DNA from: Argopecten irradians | Lineage: Eukaryota; Mollusca; Bivalvia; Pectinida; Pectinidae | Direction of reading: 5' to 3' | Assembly (NCBI RefSeq): GCF_041381155.1 | Contig: NC_091139.1 | Coordinates: forward strand, 9,982,383-10,046,382 | DNA: 64,000 nucleotides | Shown: in pieces, positions 1-11,264 of the stretch | Numbering within the stretch: the first letter of the stretch is position 1 | Layout of the letters: each line of letters opens with the position of its first letter | The notes under the pieces: model-generated | Databases searched by the model: none | What the model saw: only the letters and a program-made list of their open reading frames with translations | Told to the model about the DNA's origin: nothing | Translations under genes and position numbers: made by a program

Positions 1-312
1 CTACACTCACACACCTCAGATCTTCACCATAGTAACACAGACCTACAACCACACAACTCAGATCTTCACCATGTAACACAGACCTACACTCACACACCTA
101 GATCTTCACCATGGTAACACAGACCTACACTCACACACCTCAGGTCTTCACCATAGCAACACAGACCTACACTCACACACCTCAGATCTTCACCATGGTT
201 ACACAGACCTACACCCACACACCTCAGATCTTCACCATGGTAACATAGACCTACACCCACATTTCAGATCTTCACCATGGTAACACTGGCCTACACACTA
301 AGATCTTCACTA
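1..312. repeat. minisatellite, about 40-bp unit, runs off the left edge
   Basis: About seven degenerate head-to-tail copies of a roughly 40-bp unit built on 'cacacctcagatcttcacca' followed by a 'tggtaacacagacctacac' segment. The last copies are shortened and decay by about position 312. The array starts before the window, so its full size is unknown. No coding potential is seen. Confidence 0.9.
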
Positions 313-531
313 TGGTAGGCCTCTGTAGCCAGATTTTTTCCTGAAAAAGAATCTATTCTAAAAAAGGATACTGGAAGTGTCCATGGTCAATGAGGATGAG
401 TCCAGGAGACAGTAGAACCAGGGCACTGCTCTTTATCTGTGAACACAGTCATAGATAAGTTCACACTAGTACAATAATAATAATCTGTGAACACATCATT
501 AATTTGGGATCGACATGGGTTCATTATTCCG

Positions 532-706
532 TCTTTGCATATTACAGATTTACTTCCCTTGCGGGTAAGTATCGATGGTTACGTCATTATTTTGTGAGCG
601 CAATCCATGTCGTTTTCTCTGAAAAGTATGACGTTCAGCTCGCAAACACATGACGTCACAATCAATACCTACTCGCAAGGGCAGATAACTCTAATATGCA
701 AACACA
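532..706. mobile_element. short palindromic MITE with CRE-like TGACGTCA sites
   Basis: The left part (tttgcatattacagatttac, then ttcccttgcgggtaagtat) is matched in inverted orientation by the right part (atacctactcgcaagggcag, then ataactctaatatgcaaac), giving a near-palindromic element of about 175 bp. The inner arms also pair (gagcgcaatccatgtcgttt against the inverse near 610-640) and hold TGACGTCA and TTACGTCAT motifs. It is a non-autonomous inverted-repeat element; the superfamily was not determined. Confidence 0.6.
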
Positions 707-2807
707 GAATACAGACAATGCAGATATATCATTGGAACCTTGACGGGACATGAAAAGTACTATGTTATAACCATGAATTTGTTGTGTGTTCGTTATAAAT
801 ATGTTTCACTGTAACCCATAACCCTAGTAAGATGTCTCCAACACACTTCTGTTTGTTCTTATGCAAGATCAATTAGCACACTGTCGCTATTAAATAATTA
901 TTTAATTGAATGTTACTTTTTTGTATTTAACCAATATTATAAAACACAAAGGACACCGAATCAATCATACGACATCTTTCAATACCAAATTACAAAGACT
1001 ATCAACAATGAAGAACTGGTAAAATCTTAAATTTTCTATAACAGAAACAGGATGTAGAATGGAGATTCCCAACAAGAACAGTACCCAACATGTGTATGGG
1101 TTCGAACAATAATAGCACCATAAGTAGCAAATGAATTATAAATCTTACCGCGGAATATTTTGTTTGTCCACTTTTGTTAAAAATGAGAAACACCGCAGGG
1201 AAGAATAACAGGATGTCCGCCACTAATACTACAAATCAATATATCACAACAAATCAATATATCACAACAAATCAATATATCACAACAAATCAATATATCA
1301 CAACAAATCAATATAGGTTACAACATTCAATTACTAGTTGGAAATTGTATGTCACAAAAACCTGTAACTGTACTACCATCATCAATAATTCAATGTTGAA
1401 AATCAGAATGTACACATTATTTACTTATACACATAGTTGTAAACTTAATGTTACTAAAGATATATATGTAACTCAGAATTGATCATTTAACATATAATTA
1501 TAACAATTAATTATTCGGAAATGGAACTCGGAAATGGAAATCAAATGTCAAATTAATCTATTAAAGTACAAAAAAAAAATTAGAAAAAACTATTGTGGAA
1601 TTGAAAAGACAATTAGTGATAGTGTTTCTTACCTGTATGGATATCAAAGGAAAGGAATTTATATAAGCTCTAAGCTTGTTTTCCGATCCCGAAATGTGTT
1701 TATTTACTGTATTATATGTATCACTATATGAATAAAATACTGTTTAAACTAAATATCATGATACATTTTCTATATGATACATTTACTAATGTGCCTTACC
1801 CGTATATCTCATAAACAACTTGTGTCCTGGACTTTCAAATCCTCTGGAAGTCTTTAAAGCTACCCAGGCTGGATTGATCTGATTAGCACTGAAATATATC
1901 ACCTATAACTTATTCATATGATAAACTTTTAATAAGTGAAATATGTATTACATGTACTTATATGTGCAGACCCAAATGATATGATACTGCATACGTGGAT
2001 ATTTTCTCGAAAGATTAATTTCACAATCTGCATGCATAAAAGTCTCAGTGTTGTTATTTTCGCGAAAGATCATCATCGGATACCCATGAGTCACCGATGA
2101 CAAAAGATGTACTTTTAGACTTTTAACAACAAAGTTTATATATATCACAATCTTAGGCGAGAGTGAAAATATTCGCGATTAAGCACCTTCCGCGTAATTA
2201 GCAAAAGTTTTCACCTCATGTAAATTTCCACAATTAAAGTATACAATAATAGATCTCAACCATAAACTTCATTTAATGATGATAAAATCCAACCTTTTGT
2301 CACGATGAAATACAAATAAATATATCAATAAGTGGGTGCATGGCTTTAAAAAATCAAATCTTTCAATAATTTGCTTGTGAGAGTTTGTTTCTTTGATCTT
2401 AAACAAAGTGAACCCTTTGTCATAGCTGATACTAAGCCACAGCACATAGGCTGGTTGGATCTAGTAAACTTAATGTTACTTCACAATAACTTATATTAGG
2501 TCCTAGTGATGTTGAGATATTTATCCTATCATAAGCAGCATTAACAGGAAATTATGATCCGTACATATAGCCACATATCCAGCTATGATAGGCCGTCAAG
2601 GGGGGATAATCTAGTCCCCAGTACTGAAGGTCGTTTCTGGTGGTATGATTGTACCTGTAACAGAGAAAAACATAATATATAGTGGTGAAGAACAGTGCAA
2701 CATTGATTGGTTGAAAAACTGGATTTTAAGAAATATGGCCCAATGAGAACCAATGGTGCTTGAAAATTTAAAAAAAATTTAAGGGGTGCTTTATATGATC
2801 AAATTTA
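707..2807. other. no gene seen; AT-rich intergenic DNA with a small 18-bp array
   Basis: No exon with conserved protein content was recognised on either strand. Positions 1231-1316 hold about five copies of an 18-bp unit (acaaatcaatatatcaca). Positions 740-830 hold a dispersed piece ('tactatgttataaccatgaa...ttcgttataaatatgttt') that recurs near 9585-9665 and in diverged form near 26160-26305. The remainder is low-complexity AT-rich sequence. Confidence 0.6.
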
Positions 2808-2810
2808 AAT

Positions 2811-3560
2811 TAAAGATGCTCCACCGCCGACAGAGCATAAATGATATACATCATATGAACAATAATTGATGTGTAATCGTGTACATATATGCCTAACTAA
2901 CACAAAAAATATTATAAAATAATTTATTTCGCCTTTGGTGCATGCTCAATCAGTACTTCATTCCATATAGGATGTAGTGCCACAGATTTTTTTCGGGATG
3001 CAATTAATTATTCTCCATAGTTTTAACTTGAAGTAAAATTAGAAGCTCAAACTTTTCAATGGTGGTAATGGTGTAAAGTAAGTAACTTTTGTAACTGAAG
3101 AAAAATACTAAATTTTCTGCTAGTGTTGGACCGATTCTCGATTTTAATCGATGATCGATCGATTATGATTTTTCCAAAGACTATCGATTATGAAAGGTAA
3201 TAATCGATTATTAAAATGGGAGATAACTCATGCTTATCTTATACTGTTCTGAACCTTTATTATGATATATATCAGGGCAAAATCACATCAAAATATTTTA
3301 AACATCATAGATACTCAAGAATTTGAATTAAAAAAAATACTTCTTCATGACTGTTTGTTCAGTGGATATCTTTTTAAAATTCTTCAGAAAAACTAAAAGG
3401 TGAAATATATAAATATAGGAGAGCTTTCTATAAATAGTATCCGATTATAAAATCGATAATTAGTAAATTGTCCTAAACCGATGATCGATTACCATTTTAC
3501 AACCGATTTCCAACACTATTTTCTGCTCATGTTTTTGATAGTGAAAAAAATGTCATTTGC
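2811..3560. mobile_element. MITE of the 'AAAGATGCTCCACCGC' family, split by a hAT-type MITE
   Basis: The sequence starts with taaagatgctccaccgccga and carries in its body the same segments as the copies at 44475-44834 and 45453-45824, inverted: 'aatggtggtaatggtgtaaa', 'ttcgggatgcaattaattat' and 'gtttttgatagtgaaaaaa'. The right terminus has diverged. A second transposon occupies 3121-3518, so the original element was about 350 bp long before the insertion. Confidence 0.75.
3121..3518. mobile_element. hAT-type MITE with 8-bp target duplication
   Basis: The ends are tagtgttggaccgatt on the left and the inverse of tagtgttggaaatcgg on the right. It is flanked on both sides by the direct repeat ttttctgc (3113-3120 and 3519-3526). 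An 8-bp duplication with TAGTGTTGG-type ends is typical of hAT elements. The 398-bp body is rich in ATCGATTA motifs and has no transposase. It lies inside the older MITE at 2811-3560, so it is the younger of the two. Confidence 0.85.
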
Positions 3561-4185
3561 ACTTTAAACGTAAGTGAACTGGAGGCCTTGAAAAGGTGGA
3601 TGGGCGCTTTAAAGACAAGGTGTTTATTGGGTCAAACCTAGATATATATAAATTGTTTTATTGCACAAAATAGAAACTTTCCTACCTCACCACCCATATC
3701 ATAATGAATGTGAAAACATATGATGACAATAGAAAATATCTTGTTTTTTGCAACTGATATTCATGATGTCAAAGTTTGTCCAACAATAATAATCATTTAA
3801 TTTATAAATCTAACTATAGCCACGAAGATACACTGGAGGAAAAGGACTGGACAAAAAGTATGATCGTTTCAATACCATTGTACTTTGTACTTATAGTTGC
3901 TATAGTTACCATTCCTGGACAGGCAGGTTGTATGTCATTTCCATCCAGTGTCTTTGAGCCTCGTAGTCACCATACATGGGACCTTTACCTGCTCCTGAAA
4001 TCAAGCAGACAAAAACAAACTGTAGTAACAACTAATTGCGTCAGATGAATTTACCATTTTTGACCTATAGTTTCAACTCCCTCAGGATTTTTTTTGTGTT
4101 CTGTTTTATCATAACTCCAATAAGACAAATATAAATATGTGTGTAACAGAAGTAAAAGGGAAAATACACATTCCTATTGAGTGCA

Positions 4186-4500
4186 CTGACCAGGAATCGA
4201 AACTGGGTCTCTGGTGCAAAAAAAACTATGCCTCTACCGAATGAGTCAAAAAAGTATGCTCCGTTACAGAAACCATATTTAACACTATTTAATATTAAGC
4301 CACATTGACACACTCTTTTATACTACTTCCCCTATTTTTTCTTGAGCAGCTAATGCAGAAGAACAGAGGAAAAACACATTCCTGTTAATGCCCAACCAGG
4401 ATTCGATTCTGGGTCTCTTGTGGAAAAAATGATGACTCTACCAACTGAGCCAAAGAAGCATGCTCCGTCAGCTGAGTGACAGAGACATTATGTACAAGCC
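4186..4500 (-). repeat. two tRNA-like SINE relics
   Basis: On the minus strand two stretches (about 4186-4260 and 4380-4465) resemble tRNA: a D-arm-like segment (ctcagttggtagagtcat type) is followed by a T-arm-like segment (agaatcgaatcctggttggg type). The acceptor and anticodon stems do not close, so these are SINE heads or pseudo-tRNAs, not tRNA genes. Confidence 0.6.
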
Positions 4501-4904
4501 ACATCGACCCACTTCCTTTACACAGATAGAGTAGGATTTTATCTAAAACATAATAACTGCCCCTGTTAGGGATACAAATCGAGACAGAGAGTCACTGGCT
4601 TAGTTACACTAAACCAATCAAGTTCAAGACATTGTGGCTAGTATTCACCAGGGTTACATTGTACTCCCCTTCCAGGAATTAAAAACATATATCCTTGAGT
4701 TAGACAGTGATGTTCTGGGGCAATGCTGAGTATCATTCCTGAGTCCCTACATGCATAAACACCATTACTATGTAACAGATTGCAGCTAGGATTTTATTTT
4801 AAACATTATGACAGCCTCTGCTTCTAGGGATGGAACTGGTGAACTCGAGATCTGGCTTACTAGCCTGACATTCAACCTTAGTTACGTATATTGTAGATAG
4901 TATT

Positions 4905-5345
4905 CACCAGGCCCCAATTAACACAGATCCTTGTGGTATTCCGCTTAAGACTGGTATCTACTCTGATATTTTTACATTTACTACGACTCTTCGTTTTCTT
5001 CCAAACAGCGAAGCTTAGATCCATGAGGAAAATTGACCACCAATGCCATATTTTGCAAGTTTATGTACTAGTCGGTGGTGAGGGACTTTATCAAATGTTT
5101 TCATAAAGTCACAATATATGATATCATCGCATGCACCTCTATTCTAAATATCTGTCCATCTATCCATGACAATGACAAGTTGAAGAACCATGGATGTTTT
5201 GTCTATGAAGCCAAACTGAGCTTTACTAAATAACTTATTCCTTTTCGTGTGACTCATTATTTCATCCCTTATTAATGATTCTAATATCTTACATGCAACA
5301 CTGTACTCCTACACGCGTATGAGGTCTTATTCCACCCTGATTACA
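4905..5345 (-). pseudogene. decayed LINE reverse-transcriptase fragment
   Basis: Read on the minus strand, three frames together give the blocks of a non-LTR retrotransposon reverse transcriptase, in order. First comes a segment like KILESLIRDEIMSHTKRNKL and AQFGFI, then FDKVPHHRLVHKLAKYGIGG, then RKRRVVVN and SGIPQGSVL. Stops and frameshifts break the reading frame several times, so this is a dead 5'- and 3'-truncated copy. The block order and the FDKVPH and GIPQGSVL motifs are those of Jockey/CR1-like elements; the clade is an inference. Confidence 0.75.
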
Positions 5346-6290
5346 TAATGGTTGTTAAAAAGTATCTCGTCGTGTCAGCCTCTAATATCGTTGGAGTAGC
5401 AACACTGATGGTCAGACTTACTGGTCTGTAGTTTGAAGCAGATAAATATTAAAGACAGACGTAAGACAAAAAGATATCAGCGTTGGAGCTCAGATCTTAC
5501 CTGAGTATTTGCACAAAGACACACACCATCTGACAAGAACAGCGACAAGAGCCAGTATAAGTTTATGCATTAAATTTTCCATACCGTTGGAGTTACCTTG
5601 TACACTACCAACTACGTAGGGTTTTAATTCGTGGTTAATAGTACGCTTGTAAGTTTGGTTATGGACATATCATTCAAACACACAACTGACTCGGACAACC
5701 TGGGGCCCTTCAGGGGTATACATGTATTTATATTATCTTACTTTCATTTTCATACTTTCACTTTCTATTTATTATAACCAAGGTTCATTCTATCGAGATA
5801 TATAATTTCAACCATACAAATTACACAAGGATTTGAATTAAGTCCCTGTGGAAAATATAACCAACACATGAATCAGACTAATGCTAGGGGTAAAAAATAA
5901 ATCCTGCATAGAATAATATAAAATGTACATAAAATTTGATTGCAACTAGTGCACTGATTATATATGATCCCCATAAAAAAGTCAAGTTTTATCTATTATT
6001 AAGCTATATCAGCTTTAAGATTAATTTTCCAAGAATTTTTGGACTTATTTTAGATTATAATAAATTAATGTCATGTTATTTGTTATCAAAGGAGATAAAT
6101 ATTTTATTGATAATTCAACTTTGAAATATGTCATATTGCAGCAGTTTTTAGCTGTCATCTCCATTCATCACCAGTGTGAGAAATTCAATCCTGATCAATC
6201 AGAAATTTCATGATAAGGTTTATTAGGTAAATTTACTTTGGTCCATATATATACATCTGAATCTTGTTTCAATATAACAGGAGAGGATAA
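5346..6290. other. no gene seen
   Basis: AT-rich unique-looking sequence. Open frames are short and show no recognisable domain, and no splice-phased exon chain could be built on either strand. Confidence 0.5.
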
Positions 6291-6294
6291 AATG

Positions 6295-6605
6295 TAGCGA
6301 CCAGACCAGGATTCGAACTCGGGACCCTCCGAACACTGGCCAAGTGCTCTACCGACTGAGCTACCTGGTCACCAATGATCGAACTAGTCCAATCTCGCTA
6401 CACCCCTGATCTCTCCTTTCAAAGACATACGAGACCCTTAAATTCCAAACACCACCACCATTAATTATTTAGTTGGATGTCAATTCTGTAACAGGAGAGG
6501 AGAAAATGTAGTAGCCAGACTGGGATTCGAACTAGGGAACCTCCGAACACTAGCCAAGTGCTCTATTGACTGACCTTCCTGGTCACCGATGATCGACCTA
6601 GTCCA
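6295..6605 (-). repeat. pair of tRNA-derived SINE heads
   Basis: Two related copies (about 6297-6385 and 6498-6605) read on the minus strand as a tRNA-like head: ggtagctcagtcggtagagc (D arm) and, about 25 bases on, gggtcccgagttcgaatcct (T arm). The first copy keeps both internal promoter boxes nearly intact; the second is more decayed. Related relics lie at 19935-20000 and 20130-20215. The anticodon arm does not fold well, so they are scored as SINE heads. Confidence 0.7.
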
Positions 6606-6654
6606 ATCCCGCTATATCATCATTAGTTTCCTTGATTCTGGTATCTAAAACAAT

Positions 6655-7400
6655 GATGGGGAATTGAATCAAAGGCCCACTATGGCTTTTACTTTTTAAA
6701 ATTTTTAAAAATAAGTATAAACAAGATTGATAATTGAGAGTCGCCAAAAGTTATTATAGCTTAACCGTTAATGCTACTCTAATCTTCACCTTCTAAACAA
6801 TTAAATTGAAATAAATTAAGTTTCATAATGCGGGTTGTATTATGTTTCCCACCATCATCATAATAACCGCGCCTTAGTTGACTATCACAGCCCCTGACGG
6901 CAAAACAGCAAAATTAAAGTAAATAGTCGGGCAAAGAAAACCAGTCTAAATGCGTTCATTTGCCTTCCAAAAGTTCTCACATATCAATACGACGGTCCAG
7001 TTCTGCTTAGTTTCCCAGTTCTGACCATTAAAGTAAAGAAAAGTTGAAAGCGTTGAAAGCGAGGCTGTGTGGAAATGTAACCACGGACATAGTGAGCCGG
7101 AGGATGTTTTAGAATTCACATACTTTAAATTAATTTCTTCGTACGCAGACAGATTTTGACGAGAGATTTTATTTTTCCATTTCATAAGAAATTATACTGG
7201 ATACATTCACACCATTTTTACAGACTTTAGCCCTCCTTGCCCGACTGTTCACTTTAATCTTCACTGTGAAAATAGACAACAGAGGGAATCTATTGCATTT
7301 ATTTGGTGTCGTAATTAATTTGTCTTGATTTTAAGAAACTTTAATTTGATGTATCGGAAAGGTAGTGGGTCTCTAAGTTGCATAGGTGACCTGAGGTTGT
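6655..7400. mobile_element. diverged relatives of the 'GGCCCACTA' MITE family
   Basis: Starts with aaaggcccactatggctttt, then carries the family blocks 'gcgggttgtattatgtttcc' and 'ttgactatcacagcccctga'. A further partial block (cggaaaggtagtgggtctct) is near 7352-7371. These match the better-preserved copies at 7573-7981 and 48656-49063. The open frame at 6946-7185 lies inside and looks like a chance ORF. Confidence 0.6.
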
Positions 7401-7572
7401 TGGCTCCACTTGTCGCATGCGTTTTGAATGACTGATGTGGCGCTCACCATGCTCACATCCAGTTGCTTCCATTCTAGACAGTTTTTGCAAAATGATTTTT
7501 TCATTTGGCTTTTGTTACTTTTTGTCTTGTTTTATACTCTACTCAATCAGGCTAAATTAGTATCACAATCCT

Positions 7573-7981
7573 TAAAGGCCCATTACCTTTCCGGAGCAAA
7601 ATATAAAGGTTTCTTAAAAAACATTAATAACATAAGAAAATGCATACTGATGACCTAAAATAAGGTTACGACACCAAACATATGCAAGATTTCCTGTAAT
7701 ATATGAAAACAGTGGAGAGTCAATTCACTGTTTTGCCGTCTGGCGCAGTGAAAATCAACTAACGCACAGTATTTAGGACGACGGCGGGAAACATCATACG
7801 ACCCGCGTTATGAAAATAAACATTTTATTTATTTTAATCAAATCGTTCAGAAGGTGATGACAAATGTAGTATTAACGGTAAGTTAATAATTTTTAAGACT
7901 CTACAAAATTATCGATCTTGTTTTACATTCCCATGCATTTTAAAAATTAAAAGCCGTTTCGGAAAGGTAGTGGGCCTTTAA
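7573..7981. mobile_element. MITE, 'GGCCCATTACCTTTCCGGA' ends
   Basis: The element begins taaaggcccattacctttcc and ends ggaaaggtagtgggccttta, giving terminal inverted repeats of about 20 bp around a 409-bp body without coding sequence. The copy at 48656-49063 is the same element in the opposite orientation: shared blocks are 'gccgtttcggaaaggtagt', 'cgacggcgggaaacat' and 'ttgccgtctggcgcagtga'. Confidence 0.8.
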
Positions 7982-8679
7982 ATGTAGCCCTTATCTGTCT
8001 TTTCTTTTTACGTTTGACTAAAACAATCACAAGGTAGGAAGCGGTGCCAGGACCAACCCCTCAAACACATTGTATAGTAAGATCAATTAGAGACACTTTC
8101 TTCTTTGTTCTAGTGGTTGTAACTCTATTTTGCCATTCTGTTGGTTTCTCTATAATCTTGCTTGATGAATCTCATGTATATAACATGTGGTTTATATATG
8201 TGCATGCTACTGTAGAGGAATCTCAATCGGCAGAGCAATCAGCCAGTGTCCCAGATTCATATACCATGGTAATTCTTCACAAATGACCAAATGATATAAT
8301 TATCAACTGTTAGTACTAAATGACGGTAATAAATCCAAAAGAAGTTCAATGATGCAACCTAGCACTACAATCACTGCTAGCCAAGGCTTCTGATTATCTT
8401 ACATTCCACTAACATAATCAGAGGGCTTGGCTTTTGATGATTTTGATTTGCAAAATTGAAACAGTAAACTCATTTGTGGATCATGTAATTTCATTGAAAG
8501 AATGAAAAAAGACAAGAAAATCAAAAAGGGAATATCAACAGAACAAGTTCTTATTTATCAGATACCAGGTATATCACAGTTATAGATTTGTATATGTAAA
8601 ATTATATATATCTATATGTAAGCATGTTATACAACTATATATAAGTAACAATAATGTATCATTTCAAATTTAAAAACAA

Positions 8680-9140
8680 GAGGCCCAGAGGGCCTGTATC
8701 GCTCACCTGGTTTGTAATGCCAAGTAATGTTCTGAATACAGGTTCATTGTTTCTTTTCTGTAGGAATTTGAATATTTACCTCTAACTCCCCTATTGGGTC
8801 CCGCCCCTCCTGCTCCCAGGGGACCAGAGCCACAAATTTACACAAGTTCTGTTCCCCTTCTCCCAAGGATGTTTGCGGCTAAATTTGGTTACAATCCATG
8901 CAGAACTGTAGGACAAGTAGCGATTTATAGGATTCACCTCTATTTCCCATATTGGGCCCCGCCCCTCCTGCCCCCAGAGGGGCAGAGCCAAAATTTATAC
9001 GCGTTCTGTTCCTCTTTCCTCAAGGATGTTTGTGGCCAAATTTGGTTACAATCCATGCAGAACTCTAGAACAAGTAGCGATTTATAGGATTTACCTCTAT
9101 TTCCCCTATTGGGCCCCGCCCCTCCTGCCCCTGAACCGTT
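8680..9140. repeat. dispersed mollusc-type repeat with about 150-bp internal tandem units
   Basis: Begins with the head caagaggcccagagggcctg followed by tatcgctcacctgg, which resembles the heads at 14160, 52314, 57292 and (inverted) 27876-27905. The body is about 2.3 tandem copies of a roughly 150-bp unit containing 'attgggccccgcccctcctg' and 'aagtagcgatttataggatt'. Open frames on both strands here come from the repeat and are not genes. Confidence 0.75.
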
Positions 9141-9752
9141 TTTTTCAACAAATACTTGTCTTATCGAGTCAAACGAAACACCAATGTAAAGTTTATTAAA
9201 TATCACAACGCTTATTACTTGCTTTAAGGACGGTAGTTTAGAAAATATGTCTTAAATTTTCGTTAAAAAAATACGACAGCTCATGAAGTGACTGCCCTGC
9301 TTCAGAAAGTAAGATGGTAACCCTCAGACCCGCAAGCTACATCAAAGGCTGCGCCGGCAGAAATCAAAAGAAAATCAGTCGTCGCCCAACATCACAGTCA
9401 GTGCACAAAGACAAAAGCTCCTATGTTGTACTTCGCCGAAACCCAGTGTGACTTATCCTTCTCATATATGTCCTTGCTGTATATATCATATAGTAAAACT
9501 TGATCATAACAAACCTCTGGGGGACCAACAAAATGACGTTATAAGCATAGTTCGTTAAACACATTGCAGACATCTCATGGGAAGCTTGGCAGGGAACGAA
9601 AATTACTATGTTATAACCACAACTTTGTTGTAAGTGGGTTCGTTATAAACATGTTTTACTGTATACATGTTTTTATATTAAAGATCAAGGAAAATGTACC
9701 CATATGTAAAATTTGAATGTAATTATCACAGTCAACAGAAAAACGTTTATGA
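9141..9752. other. no gene seen; probable 3' flank of the RBR gene
   Basis: No exon recognised. Contains a dispersed fragment at 9585-9665 related to 740-830. On the minus strand this is where the 3' untranslated region of the RBR gene should lie, but no clear end can be marked. Confidence 0.45.
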
Positions 9753-11157
9753 TTATTCATTTTCATGATTCCTCGGTTCCTCAGGTATGTGTGTCTGCTC
9801 TGCTGTGTGTTGTCGGCATGGCAACGGAGGTTTGAAATGCTTTGTTACAGGGATTTTGTTCAGAATTTCTCGACAAAGGAAACAGAACCCAGTGCTACAG
9901 TTCCAACATTTTACATGGTTGTTTCCGTGTAAACCCTGGAGATTTTTGCGGCGACACCTTGGACACTGTTTTTGTACCAGTAAGGGATTCTCCCTGATTC
10001 TTGTTTGGATGGTCATTATGTTCTGCAAAAGACAATTAGAAGGTAATCAAAGTACTGAAAGTACTAAATGGCTCGGTCTCGATGATTGGAGGAATTTATT
10101 TCTAAAGTCAACACATTTTTTTGGACAATAAGATGTAAATTTTGCTAGTGTTCCTTCCAGTTTGGACTTTTGAGGATTCCTTGCGACACCAAGGTGTTAA
10201 ATAAGAAACACATACTAAACTCTTGGGAGCCCATTTTAATATTTCCTATGATGTTATATGCCAAATGATTTTATAGCATCTTTAACCTTTTCCTTGTTAA
10301 TTTGATGTCAATTAAAATATCCATTCTGAATTGCTATTCTCATCAAGTTCCTGGGACCACAGTATCAGTTAACATGTTTTGTTTTGCAGCAGAGACAGAC
10401 AAGAAGGTAAAAAGGCGATCAATCCAAGTGAAAAGTCTGAAATCTATTTGGAATACAAAAGTGCACGTACCCCCTCTCCCATCCTCGATACTCCAGGGGT
10501 TCTGATCACTTACTACCTCTACACCCCTGGACTATCTCATTGTAAAATTGGAGGCAGCTCAGCGGAAAACATCTGAACCAATCACAAGCTTGCAAAGATT
10601 TGCTTTGAAGACTATAGATAGAGCGACGCCCAACATCAAAGCCACACAGCCAACCACAGTGTATCGTTATTCAGCTCTTTTGATGTACATTAAATGACTA
10701 AATAACCTACATATTCGGTTCTGTTGCCTCCAATTTTACTATGAGATAGTCCAGGGGTGTAGAGATCGTAAGTGATCGGAACCCCTGGAGTATCGAGGAT
10801 GCCCCTCTCCCCATTTACTTCATTGCAGGGGTATAAAGAACAACTATTACAATACATAATAAAACACGTAATGAAGTTTACATGACATACATGGTCCGAC
10901 TTTTTCCTTAATAAAAAATAAACACATCTGCAGGATAAAAACATTGAAACCTTAATATTGAAATATTTACCATTGCTCTCTCTGGGTCAAAATATGGTCT
11001 TCGGTTCCACCCTACAGCATTCATGTCTTCATCGTCATCATTGGTGAATGTAGAGCATCTGCTACTGTCCACAAAATGTTGATAACCAATATTTGTAATA
11101 TTCTTCTCACATATATAGCATAGGGCACAGCCACATCTACAGACCACCTTATTGCAA
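9753..11157 (-). CDS. RNF14-like RBR E3 ubiquitin ligase, C-terminal exons only
   Basis: Two minus-strand coding exons are seen: 10971-11157 (entering with two bases of a split codon missing, ending at a GTAAAT donor) and 9753-10022 (after a TTTTGCAG acceptor, phase 0, ending at TAA). The first exon encodes CNKVVCRCGCALCYIC, then GYQHF and an acidic DDDED stretch. This is the pattern of a RING2/Rcat zinc domain, with the first Cys at the position of the thioester cysteine in RBR ligases. The second exon encodes a further CxxC...NHVKCWNC...CFLC zinc module ending in CRQHT, like the extra C-terminal finger of plant RNF14-like proteins. RBR ligases take ubiquitin from an E2 onto this cysteine before passing it to substrates. 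RING1 and the N-terminal part were not found. Upstream there is only minisatellite and then ORC1 exon 4, whose splice phase does not fit. It is therefore a 5'-truncated gene, a misjoined locus, or a gene with distant exons. A MITE (10480-10801) sits in the intron. Confidence 0.6.
10480..10801. mobile_element. MITE with long inverted repeats ('CATCCTCGATACTCCAGGGG' family)
   Basis: Left end catcctcgatactccagggg, then ttctgatcacttactacctc and tacacccctggactatctca. The right end is the same sequence inverted (tgagatagtccaggggtgta ... ctggagtatcgaggatg). The inverted repeats are about 65 bp and the core has no ORF. Full or partial copies lie at 62336-62697, 63018-63336 and 63417-63482. Here it sits in the intron between the two RBR exons. 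Confidence 0.85.
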
Positions 11158-11264
11158 CTGAAAGATGAAATAATGTAAATATATAAACAACAAATAAGTT
11201 TTCATATTCACATATATGGAAGGCAAAAAAAATATCAACTAGAAATGTAGCCAAAAGATTTTGG

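Noticed and set aside
3776..4048. 90-aa ORF with a hydrophobic stretch ([20 protein letters not shown])
   Set aside because: One possible membrane segment, but no homology recognised, no splice partners and a repeat-rich setting. Not supported as a gene.
6300..6370. Possible tRNA gene on the minus strand
   Set aside because: D-arm and T-arm sequences look good, but the acceptor and anticodon stems do not close and related decayed copies exist, so a SINE head is more likely.
9787..10131. 114-aa plus-strand ORF
   Set aside because: It lies antisense to the RBR terminal exon, which has conserved Cys/His spacing on the minus strand; the plus ORF has no recognisable domain.
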